A DNA stretch of 64,000 nucleotides from Solirubrobacteraceae bacterium (GCA_030447505.1 JAUJOT010000002.1:1-64000), one strand, 5' to 3'. Counted from the first letter of the stretch, positions 9,156 to 17,176 are shown. Made by a program: numbers and translations. The notes: generated by a model not told the origin, from the sequence alone.

Positions 9156-10298
9156 TCAGCTGGCGAGGAACTGCAGGTCGAACTCGACAAGGTCGTCGAG
9201 TTCGAGACCCGTTGGCTGGCGGCCGGTTCGCGTCTGGCCGCGATGTCGGGTGATGGTCGCTCCGCCGCCTTCGTGCGAGGCCATGTCCTTCACGGCGGTT
9301 CGGTACGCGGGCTCCAGCCACAGGCCCTCGGGGTAGTCGTTGTTCAGCAGCTCCTCGAACGACATTCTCTGGCCGCCGTACGTAGTGAGCAGATGACGCT
9401 GGAGTTCGGGGAACGGTGGCTGCTCTGCGGTGTCGAGCGCGAGTTGATCGGGCGGGCGGATGGTGACGGGCCAGAAGGTCATCTCGGGGGACGTCTTGAT
9501 CATCGCCTTCTTCATTTCGCGCATGCCCAGCGGCTCGTTGGTGAGGTGCACGAGGTAGTAGATGGTCTGGCGCCGTTCGTCCTCCATGACACGGAAGGGG
9601 GTCGCGAATCGCGCGATCCCGCGCTCGCGGACCGTCTGCGAGAAGCGCAGCAGTAGACAGCTCTCTCGGTCGGCGGCGTCGGCGCACCCGCGCCAGGCGT
9701 CGCCGCCGAAGAAGTCCGTGAGCGGTGCCTCGAAGTTGGGTTGCTCTAGGAACCGGCGCATGTCCCGGACCATGAACGTCAGCAGGACTTCCCAGCGGCG
9801 TACGGCCATCAGCCGGCCGAGGGTGTTCAGGCGGACGCCCGTGAAGCCGAAGGGGTCGGCGAAGAAGAAGATCGGCGGTACCTGTCCGCGCGTCTGTCGG
9901 ACGTGAATCGCGTGGTCGGCAGCCTCGTTGGCCACCACGTCGAAGCGCTCGTGCCGGGCCTGGATGGTGACCGCCGGGTGCGTGAGCTCGCTGATCGTCT
10001 GCTGGAGATGGGTGTGGTTCTCGCGGTCTGCCTCAACGCAACGGATGGAGACCTCGTGCGGGCGTCCCGCGTCAACGGCCTCGACCGCGCGGCGGAAAAT
10101 GAGCACCGGTGAGCCCGGCTCACCCCCGGTGTACCGGCCGCGGCCGGCGAAGCCGTCGTAGATGACGAGGCGGTTGTGCGCGGTTCCGAGAATGGGGAGC
10201 CACGCTCCGAGGTAGCGACGCAGGATCTCGTGCTTGGCTGCTGCGTGTTCCGAGTAGACCCACTTCTCGGGGTCGGAGTCAGCTAGGTCCCGCGACAA
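9156..10298 (-). CDS. tcmP: Three-Cys-motif partner protein TcmP
   Basis: A 380-aa protein. I chose the TTG at 10298, which overlaps the end of the DUF5131 gene by 20 bp; the longer frame upstream is only the shadow of that gene. Family hallmarks: an N-terminal KHEILRRYLGAWLPIL helix, YDGFAGRGRYTGG near residue 57-70 (the glycine-rich loop recalls a methyltransferase-type Rossmann fold), PPIFFFADPFGFTGV near 155, and a long C-terminal helical region. TcmP is known only as the constant neighbour of three-Cys-motif (Gp37/Gp68-like, DUF5131) proteins, often in mobile or phage-related regions. Biochemical function is not established. Adjacent and coupled partner present here. Confidence 0.85.
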   Translation of the reverse strand: MSRDLADSDPEKWVYSEHAAAKHEILRRYLGAWLPILGTAHNRLVIYDGFAGRGRYTGGEPGSPVLIFRRAVEAVDAGRPHEVSIRCVEADRENHTHLQQTISELTHPAVTIQARHERFDVVANEAADHAIHVRQTRGQVPPIFFFADPFGFTGVRLNTLGRLMAVRRWEVLLTFMVRDMRRFLEQPNFEAPLTDFFGGDAWRGCADAADRESCLLLRFSQTVRERGIARFATPFRVMEDERRQTIYYLVHLTNEPLGMREMKKAMIKTSPEMTFWPVTIRPPDQLALDTAEQPPFPELQRHLLTTYGGQRMSFEELLNNDYPEGLWLEPAYRTAVKDMASHEGGGATITRHRGQTRTGRQPTGLELDDLVEFDLQFLAS

Positions 10299-11049
10299 GT
10301 TCCGCTGCCCGTTCCTTCGGTTCTGGCATCTGTGACCACTCGCGGCCCTGCAGCAGCCGGCCGCCCGACTTGCTCCGCTGGCCGCCCCACTGCTTGAAGA
10401 AGTACGGCACCCCCTGCTCAAGGCAGCGGTCGCGCAGTTCCACAAGCCATTGCTCGCGGACAGGCCGGTGCTTCGCGCCGGATTCGCCGCCAGCGATTAG
10501 CCAGTCGATGCCGTCGAGGTTGAGGCCTTCGAGGGGACCGAGGAGCGGCTCGGCGGAGATGAAGCGCACGGCCGCCGGTACGCCGCGGAGGACGTCGGCG
10601 CGGTGGACGAAGCGGCGGTTCTCGATCGTGACGCCCATCCAGACGTTGCGTGCCCACGGCAGCGTGGGCGCGAGCTCGGCAAGGCGTTCATGGCGTTTCG
10701 TCAGGATCTGGAACGTGTGCTGAGCGGCCTGCTGCATGATCGCGAACACCCGGGCGATGTACTCGTCGGGGATCTCCTCGTGGAAGAGGTCACTCATCGA
10801 GTTCACGAAGACGACCCGAGGCGCCCGCCAACGCAGTGGCTCAGTCAGGGTGCGCTCGTGCAGCGTCACGGCGAACCCGGGGCCGCTTGACCCAGGACGC
10901 CCGTCGCGCTGGTACTTGGGCTGGCCGAACCGTTTGAGGCGCGCTGCCAGGTCCAGCGCGTAGCAATGCGCGCAGCCGGGCGACACCCGGTCGCAGCCCG
11001 TGGTCGGGTTCCACACGTGCGTCGCCCACTCGATCGATGTTTCCGCCAC
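10279..11049 (-). CDS. DUF5131 / phage Gp37-Gp68 family three-Cys-motif protein
   Basis: A 256-aa protein with GTG start at 11049 (first residues MAETSIEWATHVWNPTTGC). Cys19, Cys26 and Cys29 form a C-x6-C-x2-C motif (GCDRVSPGCAHCYA), the spacing that names the family and that resembles a radical-SAM-like Fe-S binding loop. Other conserved stretches are VVFVNSMSDLFHEEIP, FQILTKRHERL, WMGVTIEN and WLIAGGESG near residues 175-185. It heads a two-gene operon with tcmP, with a 20-bp overlap. Such pairs occur in phages and genomic islands; the reaction is unknown. The cassette sits inside the accessory region. Confidence 0.88.
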   Translation of the reverse strand: MAETSIEWATHVWNPTTGCDRVSPGCAHCYALDLAARLKRFGQPKYQRDGRPGSSGPGFAVTLHERTLTEPLRWRAPRVVFVNSMSDLFHEEIPDEYIARVFAIMQQAAQHTFQILTKRHERLAELAPTLPWARNVWMGVTIENRRFVHRADVLRGVPAAVRFISAEPLLGPLEGLNLDGIDWLIAGGESGAKHRPVREQWLVELRDRCLEQGVPYFFKQWGGQRSKSGGRLLQGREWSQMPEPKERAAELVAGPS

Positions 11050-11294
11050 GCTCGTAGTTTCGCCGCCGCAGCGGCGGCTCCTCGGCGCGACACCTGAACT
11101 GCCAAGACCGGCACAGCCTCGTGTGCGGATGCGCCTGGAACGGGACCCGCACTCCCGCAAGCGAACCTTGAGTCCTGTCCAGGCGATGCGTAGCGCGAGC
11201 TCGCGCGGCTATCCAGAGCCACTGCGCGGTCGCATCGTGATGGAACGGCTGTATGAGGAGATGGCCAGTTCCTAGGCCGGCGGAGCGCCGCCCG

Positions 11295-11876
11295 TCAGCC
11301 GTCATGGAGCTCTTCGTGAGGCGGCAGCAAACCCAGGTCCTGCAGACGCCGGATCTCGGCCTCGTCGTGCAGGCGTGCGCGACGCTCAGTCTCCTCGGCC
11401 GTGAGCGATAGGTGCTCGATGTCGAGCTCTGCCCACGTGCGCCCGCGCACGACAAACTGAGCGGTGACTTCGATCCTGCAGGGGCTGGAGGCATCGACGT
11501 CCTGTAAGAGCCCCCCGCCGTGCTCCTCGCCCTCAACGCGACCGGAGAACGCGTCGAGGTCGTTACTCGAGAGCTTTGACACGTGCCAATGGACGTTGCC
11601 GTGCCCCTCGATGGTCGCCACGACGTCGTAGGAGGCCGACGGGCGGTCTTCGTCGCCCACGTAGGCCTCGCGGATAACTGGCGGCCCGTCGACGACGAAG
11701 TCGTGGAGCTTGGCGTCTTCCAGCTCGCCCTCCAGGTAGTCCTCGGGCGTGAACTCGTCGAACGGCCACCCACGAGCGTTGACGAGCCGTTCGACCCGTC
11801 GGCCGAGCTTCGTCAATGCCCCATTGGGGAGCCAGTTGTACGGCGGACTGAGCCGGTCGCCCGCTCGGCTGGCCAT
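11295..11876 (-). CDS. Unknown protein, last gene of the nucleotidyltransferase operon
   Basis: A 193-aa soluble acidic protein, ATG at 11876 sharing one base with the stop of the preceding membrane-protein gene (TGATG), so it is translationally coupled. Visible segments: PYNWLPNGALTKLGRRVERL, WPFDEFTPEDYLEGELEDA, then beta-rich stretches (YDVVATIEGHGNVHWHVSKL, IEVTAQFVVRGRTWAELDIE) and a charged C-terminal helix. No family recognised. Its constant coupling with a nucleotidyltransferase and a TM protein suggests a role in the same system. Confidence 0.65.
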   Translation of the reverse strand: MASRAGDRLSPPYNWLPNGALTKLGRRVERLVNARGWPFDEFTPEDYLEGELEDAKLHDFVVDGPPVIREAYVGDEDRPSASYDVVATIEGHGNVHWHVSKLSSNDLDAFSGRVEGEEHGGGLLQDVDASSPCRIEVTAQFVVRGRTWAELDIEHLSLTAEETERRARLHDEAEIRRLQDLGLLPPHEELHDG

Positions 11877-12385
11877 CAGGTGAGCGCTCCATACACCGCC
11901 GCGGCGATCGCAAGCACGGTCAGCGCCCCGTAGACCAACAGGTAGACCGCGCGGGGGCGCGCGCGGCGCAGGAAGCGCCAACGGAAGCGCGGCAGCGCGA
12001 GGTACGGTCCGAATCGGTGGGCGGCGAGCGCGCGGTCGAGGTCGCGCTCGGCATCGGGGTCCTCGTCGCCACGCTCCAGCTGCTGGTAGCGCAGGCGCAC
12101 CACGTGCTCGACTGTCCGGGCGCGACGCCGGGCCTCGTCGTACAGCCATCCGTGGAAGGCGTCCAGGTACAGGAACAACCACGTTGACGCGATCCCGAGT
12201 AGCCCGATGGCGAAGCTCGATTGCGCCACGGCGTAGCCGAGCAGAGCCAGTGTTAGCGTCATGCCGATCCCGCGCAGGGCGATCGACGTTCGCACGACCC
12301 CATCGATCATTGACCGCGTAGCGTCGTAGTCGGCGCGCACGAGCGCGAGGAGTTCCGCGCGCCGCGCCTCGTCGGGGTCGGTCAT
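11876..12385 (-). CDS. Three-TM membrane protein (SLATT-like layout) of the nucleotidyltransferase operon
   Basis: A 169-aa protein. After an N-terminal charged helix (residues 1-25) come two adjacent TM segments at about 30-52 and 53-75 (MTLTLALLGYAVAQ, FAIGLLGIASTWLFLYLDAF), a cytosolic helical stretch 76-140 rich in Arg/Glu, and a final TM at about 145-167. The ATG at 12385 overlaps the stop of the upstream (IS-interrupted) gene by 4 bp (ATGA). The paired TM plus helical domain recalls SLATT-type effectors that accompany nucleotide-second-messenger nucleotidyltransferases, but I cannot show homology. With the NTase disrupted downstream, this gene may be poorly expressed. Confidence 0.65.
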   Translation of the reverse strand: MTDPDEARRAELLALVRADYDATRSMIDGVVRTSIALRGIGMTLTLALLGYAVAQSSFAIGLLGIASTWLFLYLDAFHGWLYDEARRRARTVEHVVRLRYQQLERGDEDPDAERDLDRALAAHRFGPYLALPRFRWRFLRRARPRAVYLLVYGALTVLAIAAAVYGALT

Positions 12386-12519
12386 CGCGCGAGCCTGGCG
12401 GCGGCCTTCGCGAACTCACGGCTTCCGCGCTCGGCCTCCTCGGCGAGGTTCGGCAGGTGCTCGGTGGCCGCGGCGTATTGGGCGAAGCGTTCGAGTAGCC
12501 GCTGGATGAACGTGAGGAC

Positions 12520-13990
12520 AGAGTTGTCCCGTAGCTCGTAGAACTTCGTAGGACGGCGGTCCCTCCCGCCGCGTCCGCTGCCGTTGGCAGCGTTCGCGGT
12601 GATCCGCCAAAGATCGAGGAGGAACCGCCATGAAGACCGTATCGGTCGCGCAGGCCGCGACCGCGCAGGAGGGCGTGTTGCCCGCGCGCGTGCAGGAAGC
12701 GCTCGGCGAGCTCGTCGGCGCCGCGAAGGAAGGACTGTTGGCGCTGAGCGTCGGCGTCGGCCTCGGCGTGCTCGCCGAGTTGATGGAAGAAGAGGTCGAT
12801 GAGGTCGTCGGGCCGAAGGGCCGCCACGACCCTGATCGCAGCGCGGTGCGTCACGGCCGCGAGGACGGCAGCGTGACGCTCGGCGGCCGGCGCGTCCCGG
12901 TTCAACGGCCGCGCGTGCGTAGCGCCGACGACAGCGAGGAGGTGGCCTTGAAGACGTACGCGCACTTCGCCGACCGTGACGCCCTGACAGCTGTCGTGCT
13001 CGAGCGGATGCTCGCCGGCGTGAGCACGCGCCGCTACGCGCGCACGCAGGAGCCCGTCGGCGAGGAGGTCGAGCAGGCGTCGCGGTCGACATCGAAGTCC
13101 GCGGTCTCGCGGGCGTTCGTGGCGCGCACGAGCGAGCGCCTGGGCGAGCTGATGGCGCGTCGCCTGGACGACATCCGCCTCGCGGTGCTGATGCTTGACG
13201 GCATCGATCTGAAGGGCCGCTGCAACGTCGTCGCGCTCGGTGTCACGACGCAGGGCGTGAAGATCCCGCTCGGCCTGTGGGAAGGATCAACCGAGAACGC
13301 CGCCGTCGCGACCGCGCTGCTCGCAGACCTCGTCGACCGCGGTCTGAATGTCGGTCAGGGCGTGCTCTGCGTCCTCGACGGCGCCAAGGCGCTGCGCAAA
13401 GCGGTCCGCGACGTGCTCGGCGCCGACACGCCGGTGCAGCGCTGTATCCGTCACAAGGAACGCAACGTCCTCGATCACCTGCCCGAGCGCGATCGTCCGC
13501 CCGTCAAGCGCCGGCTGCGGGCGGCGTGGAAGCTTGACGATCACGCTGCAGCGCTCGAGCGGCTGCAGGCGCTCGCCGACGAGCTCGCGCGCTCACACCC
13601 GGGTGCCGCGGCGTCGCTGCGTGAGGGCATCGCCGAGACGCTGACAGTGACCAGGCTCGGGATTCGCGGCGCGCTCAAGCGCACGCTCGAGTCCACGAAC
13701 CCGTGCGAGTCGATGATCGAGTGCGTGCGTCGCACCAGCCGCAACGTCAAGCACTGGCAGTCCGGCGACATGGCGCTGCGCTGGACGGCCGCGGGCATGC
13801 TCGAAGCCGAGCAGCAGTTTCGCCGTGTGATCGGCTACCGCGATCTCGCCAAGCTCGCCGTCGCCGTCGAGCGCGACCTGACCGCCAACGTTCCTTCACC
13901 GACCGCCGAGGAGGCCGCTACGCTCGTCACCGCCTGACCACCACCCACTGGACCGTCGTCGAGAAGTTCCACGACGAGCGGGACATCCTC
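12520..13990 (+). mobile_element. IS256-family insertion sequence, complete, 1471 bp
   Basis: Bounded by a perfect 9-bp direct repeat CGTGAGGAC at 12511-12519 and 13991-13999. The ends are imperfect inverted repeats: left AGAGTTGTCCCGTAGCTCGT, right (reverse complement) GAGGATGTCCCGCTCGTCGT, and they continue into a shared GAACTTC. Over 28 bp 19 positions match. It carries one transposase gene (12630-13937). The target duplication length, element size and transposase all fit the IS256/mutator family. It sits in the second gene of the nucleotidyltransferase operon in the opposite orientation. Confidence 0.92.
12630..13937 (+). CDS. IS256-family transposase
   Basis: A 435-aa DDE transposase of the mutator type. 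ATG at 12630 preceded by GAGGAGGAACCGCC. The catalytic core includes LAVLMLDGIDLKGRCNVVALG (first Asp near residue 190), GVLCVLDGAKALRKAVRDVL (second Asp near 248) and ESTNPCESMIECVRRTSRNV (Glu near residue 353). CIRHKERNVLDHL, between the second Asp and the Glu, is also typical. Full length with no frameshift, so the element may still be active. Confidence 0.93.
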   Translation: MKTVSVAQAATAQEGVLPARVQEALGELVGAAKEGLLALSVGVGLGVLAELMEEEVDEVVGPKGRHDPDRSAVRHGREDGSVTLGGRRVPVQRPRVRSADDSEEVALKTYAHFADRDALTAVVLERMLAGVSTRRYARTQEPVGEEVEQASRSTSKSAVSRAFVARTSERLGELMARRLDDIRLAVLMLDGIDLKGRCNVVALGVTTQGVKIPLGLWEGSTENAAVATALLADLVDRGLNVGQGVLCVLDGAKALRKAVRDVLGADTPVQRCIRHKERNVLDHLPERDRPPVKRRLRAAWKLDDHAAALERLQALADELARSHPGAAASLREGIAETLTVTRLGIRGALKRTLESTNPCESMIECVRRTSRNVKHWQSGDMALRWTAAGMLEAEQQFRRVIGYRDLAKLAVAVERDLTANVPSPTAEEAATLVTA

Positions 13991-14345
13991 CGTGAGGACG
14001 GCGTCGTGGAAGTCCTCTTGCTCCTCGGGGTCGTTCTCCGGGGAGGCTTCCTCGTGGTCGATCTCGACGTCCATGAGATCGATGAGCACCGTCAGCAGCG
14101 CGCGGGCAGGCGCCGACGCCGCCCGCTGGTCGCGTAGGCGGACGCGCAGGTCGTGCGTCTCGCGGCGCGCCGCATCGGGATAGCCCTCGATCGTCGTGCC
14201 GAACTCCTTCTCGAGCAGCTCGCCGGCGAACGTCCGAACGAACCGCAGCAGGCCGGGCAGGCGCTCGCGCTGTTCGGCCGGGTCGATCTCCTCCTCGCGG
14301 TTGACGCCGACGGCGAAGCCGATCGGTCGTCGCAGGATCGCCCGA

Positions 14346-15098
14346 TCATCGGCGAGCGGCATCGTGCTTCAGCGCGCCGATGAGCTCATGCGCCGCCCCG
14401 ACCGCCGCCTCGGCCTTCGGTCGGCGGTCACGGTACGGGAATGGCAGCGGCTCGTGGACGTCGCGGTCGGCGAGCACGAAGAACGGTCGTAGGCGCGCGA
14501 TGCACTCGGTCGCCGGGCGGAGGTCGGGCCACTCGTCGGCGACGCGCGCCAGCGCCTTGCGCGCCGAGAACTCGAAGACTCCGCGCTGGCCGAGCAGCGC
14601 GTAGGCGGCCGCACGTCCGGTCGAGTAGCAGTCGGCGAGGCAGTACAGGTACAGGCCCTGGCACCAGTCGAGGTCGTCGTAGAGTTCGATGCGGCGATGC
14701 AGCGCCGTGGGATCGGCCCGCACCGGCGCGTCCGGCGAGTGCTGCGCGCGCAGCCGCGCGAACCGGTCGCCCTCGTCGTGGACGATGACCGCCTCGCGCA
14801 GCACATGTACCGCGAACGTCGACCGGTCGCTGAGGATCTCGGCCAGGCGCGCCTCGTCGAGGACCTTCGTCTGGACCTTGCCCGTCTGGGCATTGCGCGC
14901 GGCGAGCGCGCGCAGGGCCCGACGCCGGACGTCCTTGACGTGGCTGCGGGCGTCGACCATCGCGAGCAGGTCGATGTCGCTGTCCGGCTCGGAGTCGCCC
15001 CGCGCCGTACTGCCGAGCAGGCACACGGACCGGACGTGGTCCAGATCCGCCAAGCGGTCAGCGAGATCGAGCGCCGCCAAGTCGACGGTCGCGGTCAT
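14346..15098 (-). CDS. Nucleotidyltransferase-domain protein heading a four-gene operon
   Basis: A 250-aa protein with a pol-beta-type nucleotidyltransferase fold at its N-terminus: the active-site signature GSTARGDSEPDSDIDLLAM has Gly29-Ser30 and the metal-binding pair Asp41/Asp43. Residues 110-250 are helical (ELYDDLDWCQGLYLYCLADC, RPATECIARLRPFF), giving a kanamycin-NTase-like or HEPN-like second domain. The layout fits a MNT/minimal NTase; transfer of AMP or another nucleotide to protein, RNA or small molecules is possible. It is the first gene of a chain of overlapping genes ending at 11295 that includes a TM protein, typical of conflict or defence operons. The specific role is inference. 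Confidence 0.8.
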   Translation of the reverse strand: MTATVDLAALDLADRLADLDHVRSVCLLGSTARGDSEPDSDIDLLAMVDARSHVKDVRRRALRALAARNAQTGKVQTKVLDEARLAEILSDRSTFAVHVLREAVIVHDEGDRFARLRAQHSPDAPVRADPTALHRRIELYDDLDWCQGLYLYCLADCYSTGRAAAYALLGQRGVFEFSARKALARVADEWPDLRPATECIARLRPFFVLADRDVHEPLPFPYRDRRPKAEAAVGAAHELIGALKHDAARR

Positions 15099-15130
15099 GC
15101 GGTGATCATGACGGGTGAGCCGGACAACCC

Positions 15131-15432
15131 ATGCGCAATGAGTCTGACCTCATCCGAGTGCGAACGAAGGAGAGGATGCACGTCGCCAAGGCCCAAGGGC
15201 GCCTGCGTGGGAGACAGCCGAGGCTCAACCCGCGCCAGGAAGCGCATCTCGTCACGTTGCACCGCGCTGGTCACCACGCACCGCAGACGTCAGCGATCTG
15301 TGCGGCATCGGACGCTCTACCGTATACCGAGTCATGAACGCGACGCGCGAGTCCGCAGAGCGGGAGCTCCGCCAACGCAAGCTCCTCGCCTCGAATAGCG
15401 GAACCTCAACCGGGACCAATGCCGGCTCCTAG
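15131..15432 (+). pseudogene. Serine resolvase/invertase C-terminal relic
   Basis: Only the end of the catalytic domain and the DNA-binding tail remain: ESDLIRVRTKERMHVAKAQG, then RLRGRQPRLNPRQEAHLVTL, and after a frameshift near 15280 the helix-turn-helix TADVSDLCGIGRSTVYRVMN, ending at TAG 15430-15432. The N-terminal serine-recombinase core is absent. It lies 4 bp outside the left target duplication of the Tn3 element, so it belongs to an older element into which, or next to which, the transposon inserted. Confidence 0.8.
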
Positions 15433-15435
15433 CGC

Positions 15436-15440
15436 GATGT
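15436..15440. repeat. Left target-site duplication GATGT of the Tn3 element
   Basis: GATGT directly before the left terminal repeat; an identical GATGT follows the right terminal repeat at 25241-25245. A 5-bp duplication is the rule for Tn3-family transposition. Confidence 0.88.
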
Positions 15441-15483
15441 GGGGTCGACTGTGTAGTCGGGCGAAAGCGGCGAACTGCGTTAG
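15441..15483 (+). repeat. Left terminal inverted repeat (IRL) of the Tn3-family transposon
   Basis: Starts GGGGTCGACTGTGTAGTCGG and ends CGGCGAACTGCGTTAG. The right end reads inward GGGGCCGACTGAGTAATCGG ... CGGCGAGCTGCGTTAG. The outer 20 positions match at 17 and the inner 16 at 15; the left copy has 4 more bases in the middle. GGGG at the tip and GTTAG at the inner edge are typical of Tn3-family ends. Confidence 0.9.
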
Positions 15484-15790
15484 TGGAAGAGGCAGCACGG
15501 GGTCTCGCGGGGCGAGCCACGGGCCTGGATCAGGACGAGTTCGCGCGGTTGCTGGGGATGCTCGATCGGCGTACCACTGGGGCAAGCGTGACCTGGCGTT
15601 GTTGCACCTGCTCGGCTCGGCCGGCGTGGCGGCGCGCCGAGGCCGACTTGCTGGTGAGCGACGTCGACGAGCGTCGCCGCTCCAGCGTCCCTCGCCTGCG
15701 CGCGGCGATGGCGCGGTCGACGAGCTGGTGGGTGGCCCTCCGCTGCGGTAGGCGCGGCCGCACCCGCGCGGTGTGGCTGTCTTTCCCCCC
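15483..15790 (+). pseudogene. Tyrosine integrase fragment just inside the left Tn3 end
   Basis: Degenerate core of an Xer-type recombinase split over two frames: LDQDEFARLLGMLDRRT near 15525, GKRDLALLHLLGSAGV near 15590, then RRAEADLLVSDVDERRR and a later STSWWVALRCGRRGRTRAVW near 15720-15780. The second block resembles the region around the first catalytic Arg, but the HxxR and Tyr box are missing. It is unlike tnpI at 19974, so a different recombinase was lost here. From 15791 to 16100 I see no gene. Confidence 0.65.
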
Positions 15791-16100
15791 GGGTATGTGG
15801 TCACGCGACGACGCCCGGATCTGACTGTCGAGCGCGGGTGGAGTGGCAGCGGGCGGGGAAACGATTGGGGCGCAGGCCGGGGGGTGTGGGGGCGCCGAAT
15901 CGCAGGGTCAGCTGCTCGAGCCGGCGATCGGTGCCCGCGCTTGGAGCCGCTCTTGGGCGAGGGATTGCATGGGCGGCGGGACATCGAAGCGCGCCGCCTG
16001 GTCGAGGCGGCGGGCAGCGGCGGTCGCGGGCTGCTAAGCATCGCGAGTCTGTGCGTTCTCCCCGCCCCGTAGCCGTGTTTCGTGTGACCGCAGCGACGCG

Positions 16101-16637
16101 GTGGTAGTTCGGGCCAGTGATCGGTTCCTTGTCGGGGCGGCGCAGGCGGGCGATCTTCACGCGTTCGAGGCGCTGGTCGGCCGCCATCAGGGTGCCGTCT
16201 ATCGGGTGGCGTTGCGGATGCTGGGCTCTAAGGTCGATGCCGAGGACGCCGCGCAGGACGCGCTGGTGCAGGCGTGGCGGGCGCTGTCTACGTTTCGGGG
16301 GGAGAGCGAGTTTTCGACGTGGCTGTATCGGATCGTGACCAACCGTTGCCTCAAGGCCCGGGCCGCCCGGCATCCCATGGAGGCGCTGCCTGAGGTGCTG
16401 ATCGACCGCGGCAGTGACCCAGCCGAGGCGCTGGCGCAGAGCGAGCGGCTGCGTGCGCTGGCGCGTGGGGTGCTGGCGTTGCCGGCCGAGCAGCGCGCTG
16501 CGCTGGTGTTGCGTGAGCTGGAGGGCTTGTCCTATGAACAGATCGCCCAGGCCCTGGGAGTGACCGTGCCGGCGGTCAAGGGTCGTATTCACCGCGCTCG
16601 CCTCGGGCTGCTGAAAGCGAGTGCCACGTGGCGGTGA
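16101..16637 (+). CDS. ECF-type RNA polymerase sigma factor
   Basis: A 178-aa sigma-70 family protein with only regions 2 and 4. Region 2 (about residues 10-85) includes DAEDAAQDALVQAWRALSTF and FSTWLYRIVTNRCLKARA (-10 binding). Region 4 (about 122-172) includes LPAEQRAALVLRELEGLSYE and the helix-turn-helix IAQALGVTVPAVKGRIHRAR (-35 binding). GTG start at 16101. It is the first gene of a seven-gene operon and overlaps the next gene, a Zn-type anti-sigma/Asp23 fusion, by 10 bp, the usual arrangement of a sigma and its regulator. It probably drives its own operon under envelope stress. Confidence 0.92.
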   Translation: MVVRASDRFLVGAAQAGDLHAFEALVGRHQGAVYRVALRMLGSKVDAEDAAQDALVQAWRALSTFRGESEFSTWLYRIVTNRCLKARAARHPMEALPEVLIDRGSDPAEALAQSERLRALARGVLALPAEQRAALVLRELEGLSYEQIAQALGVTVPAVKGRIHRARLGLLKASATWR

Positions 16638-17176
16638 CCGACCCGCCTGAGCGGCTGTCGTGCGGCACCCAGCTTGCGGCGCTGATCACCCAGGTCGCCG
16701 ACGGCGCCCCCGCCATCGACCCGGCGCACCAAGCCGAGTGCCCGTACTGTCAGGCGTCGCTCGGGCGCATCCGCGAGCTGTGGAGCGACGTTCGGGCCTT
16801 GGCCGACGAGCCGGTGCGCGCGCCGCGCGGTCTGCTGGACGAGGTCATGGCCCGCCTCAGCGGGCCCGCCGGCGCCGTGACCCTGCGCGACGCGACCCGG
16901 GGCCACACCCAGGTCAGCGAGGCGGTGCTCGCCGGCGTCGCCCGCCGGATCGCCGAGGCGATGCCCGCGGTGGCATTCGCGTCGGTCTTGGCGCATGCCG
17001 CCGGGCCGGGAACGGTCGCCCTGCGCGTGCGACTCGTGGTCGCCTACGGACCTTCGCTTCCCGTCCTGGCCGCCGCGGTGCGCGAGCAGATCGTCATACA
17101 CGTGCGGCGCCTAACGGACGTGCAGGTGACCGAGGTCGAGCTGTCGGTCGACGACCTCGCCGCTCCTGACACCTAG
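16628..17176 (+). CDS. Zinc anti-sigma (ZAS-like) N-domain fused to an Asp23/Gls24 domain
   Basis: A 182-aa protein, GTG start at 16628 inside the sigma gene. Residues 10-70 resemble a zinc-associated anti-sigma domain: His34, Cys38 and Cys41 in PAHQAECPYCQ give exactly H-x3-C-x2-C. Residues about 75-180 are an Asp23/Gls24 domain (VSEAVLAGVARRIAEAMPAV, LRVRLVVAYGPSLPVLAAAV, VTEVELSVDDL). No TM segment, so attachment to the membrane would have to come from the AmaP-like proteins encoded downstream. I infer that it holds the ECF sigma factor inactive; the fusion links sigma control directly to the Asp23 complex. Confidence 0.8.
   Translation: MAVTDPPERLSCGTQLAALITQVADGAPAIDPAHQAECPYCQASLGRIRELWSDVRALADEPVRAPRGLLDEVMARLSGPAGAVTLRDATRGHTQVSEAVLAGVARRIAEAMPAVAFASVLAHAAGPGTVALRVRLVVAYGPSLPVLAAAVREQIVIHVRRLTDVQVTEVELSVDDLAAPDT

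Larger units (their letters stand above)
12382..14362 (-). pseudogene. Unknown 166-aa gene interrupted by the IS256-family element
   Basis: The 5' part (14362-13991, 124 codons, MPLADDRAILRRPIGFAVGV...) and the 3' part (12510-12382, 42 codons plus stop, FIQRLLERFAQYAAATEHLP...) are separated by the IS at 12520-13990. Deleting the IS and one copy of the 9-bp duplication CGTGAGGAC joins the two exactly in frame at codons for Val-Leu-Thr, giving a 166-aa protein. It is mostly helical and acidic (EEASPENDPEEQEDFHD). The ATG at 14362 overlaps the nucleotidyltransferase stop by 17 bp and its stop overlaps the membrane-protein start by 4 bp, so it was the second gene of the operon. Family unknown. 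Confidence 0.8.

Noticed and set aside
11295-12965. 556-codon minus-strand open frame
   Set aside because: It crosses the left IS256 end and the membrane-protein gene in another frame; only its last 193 codons, from ATG 11876, are a real gene.
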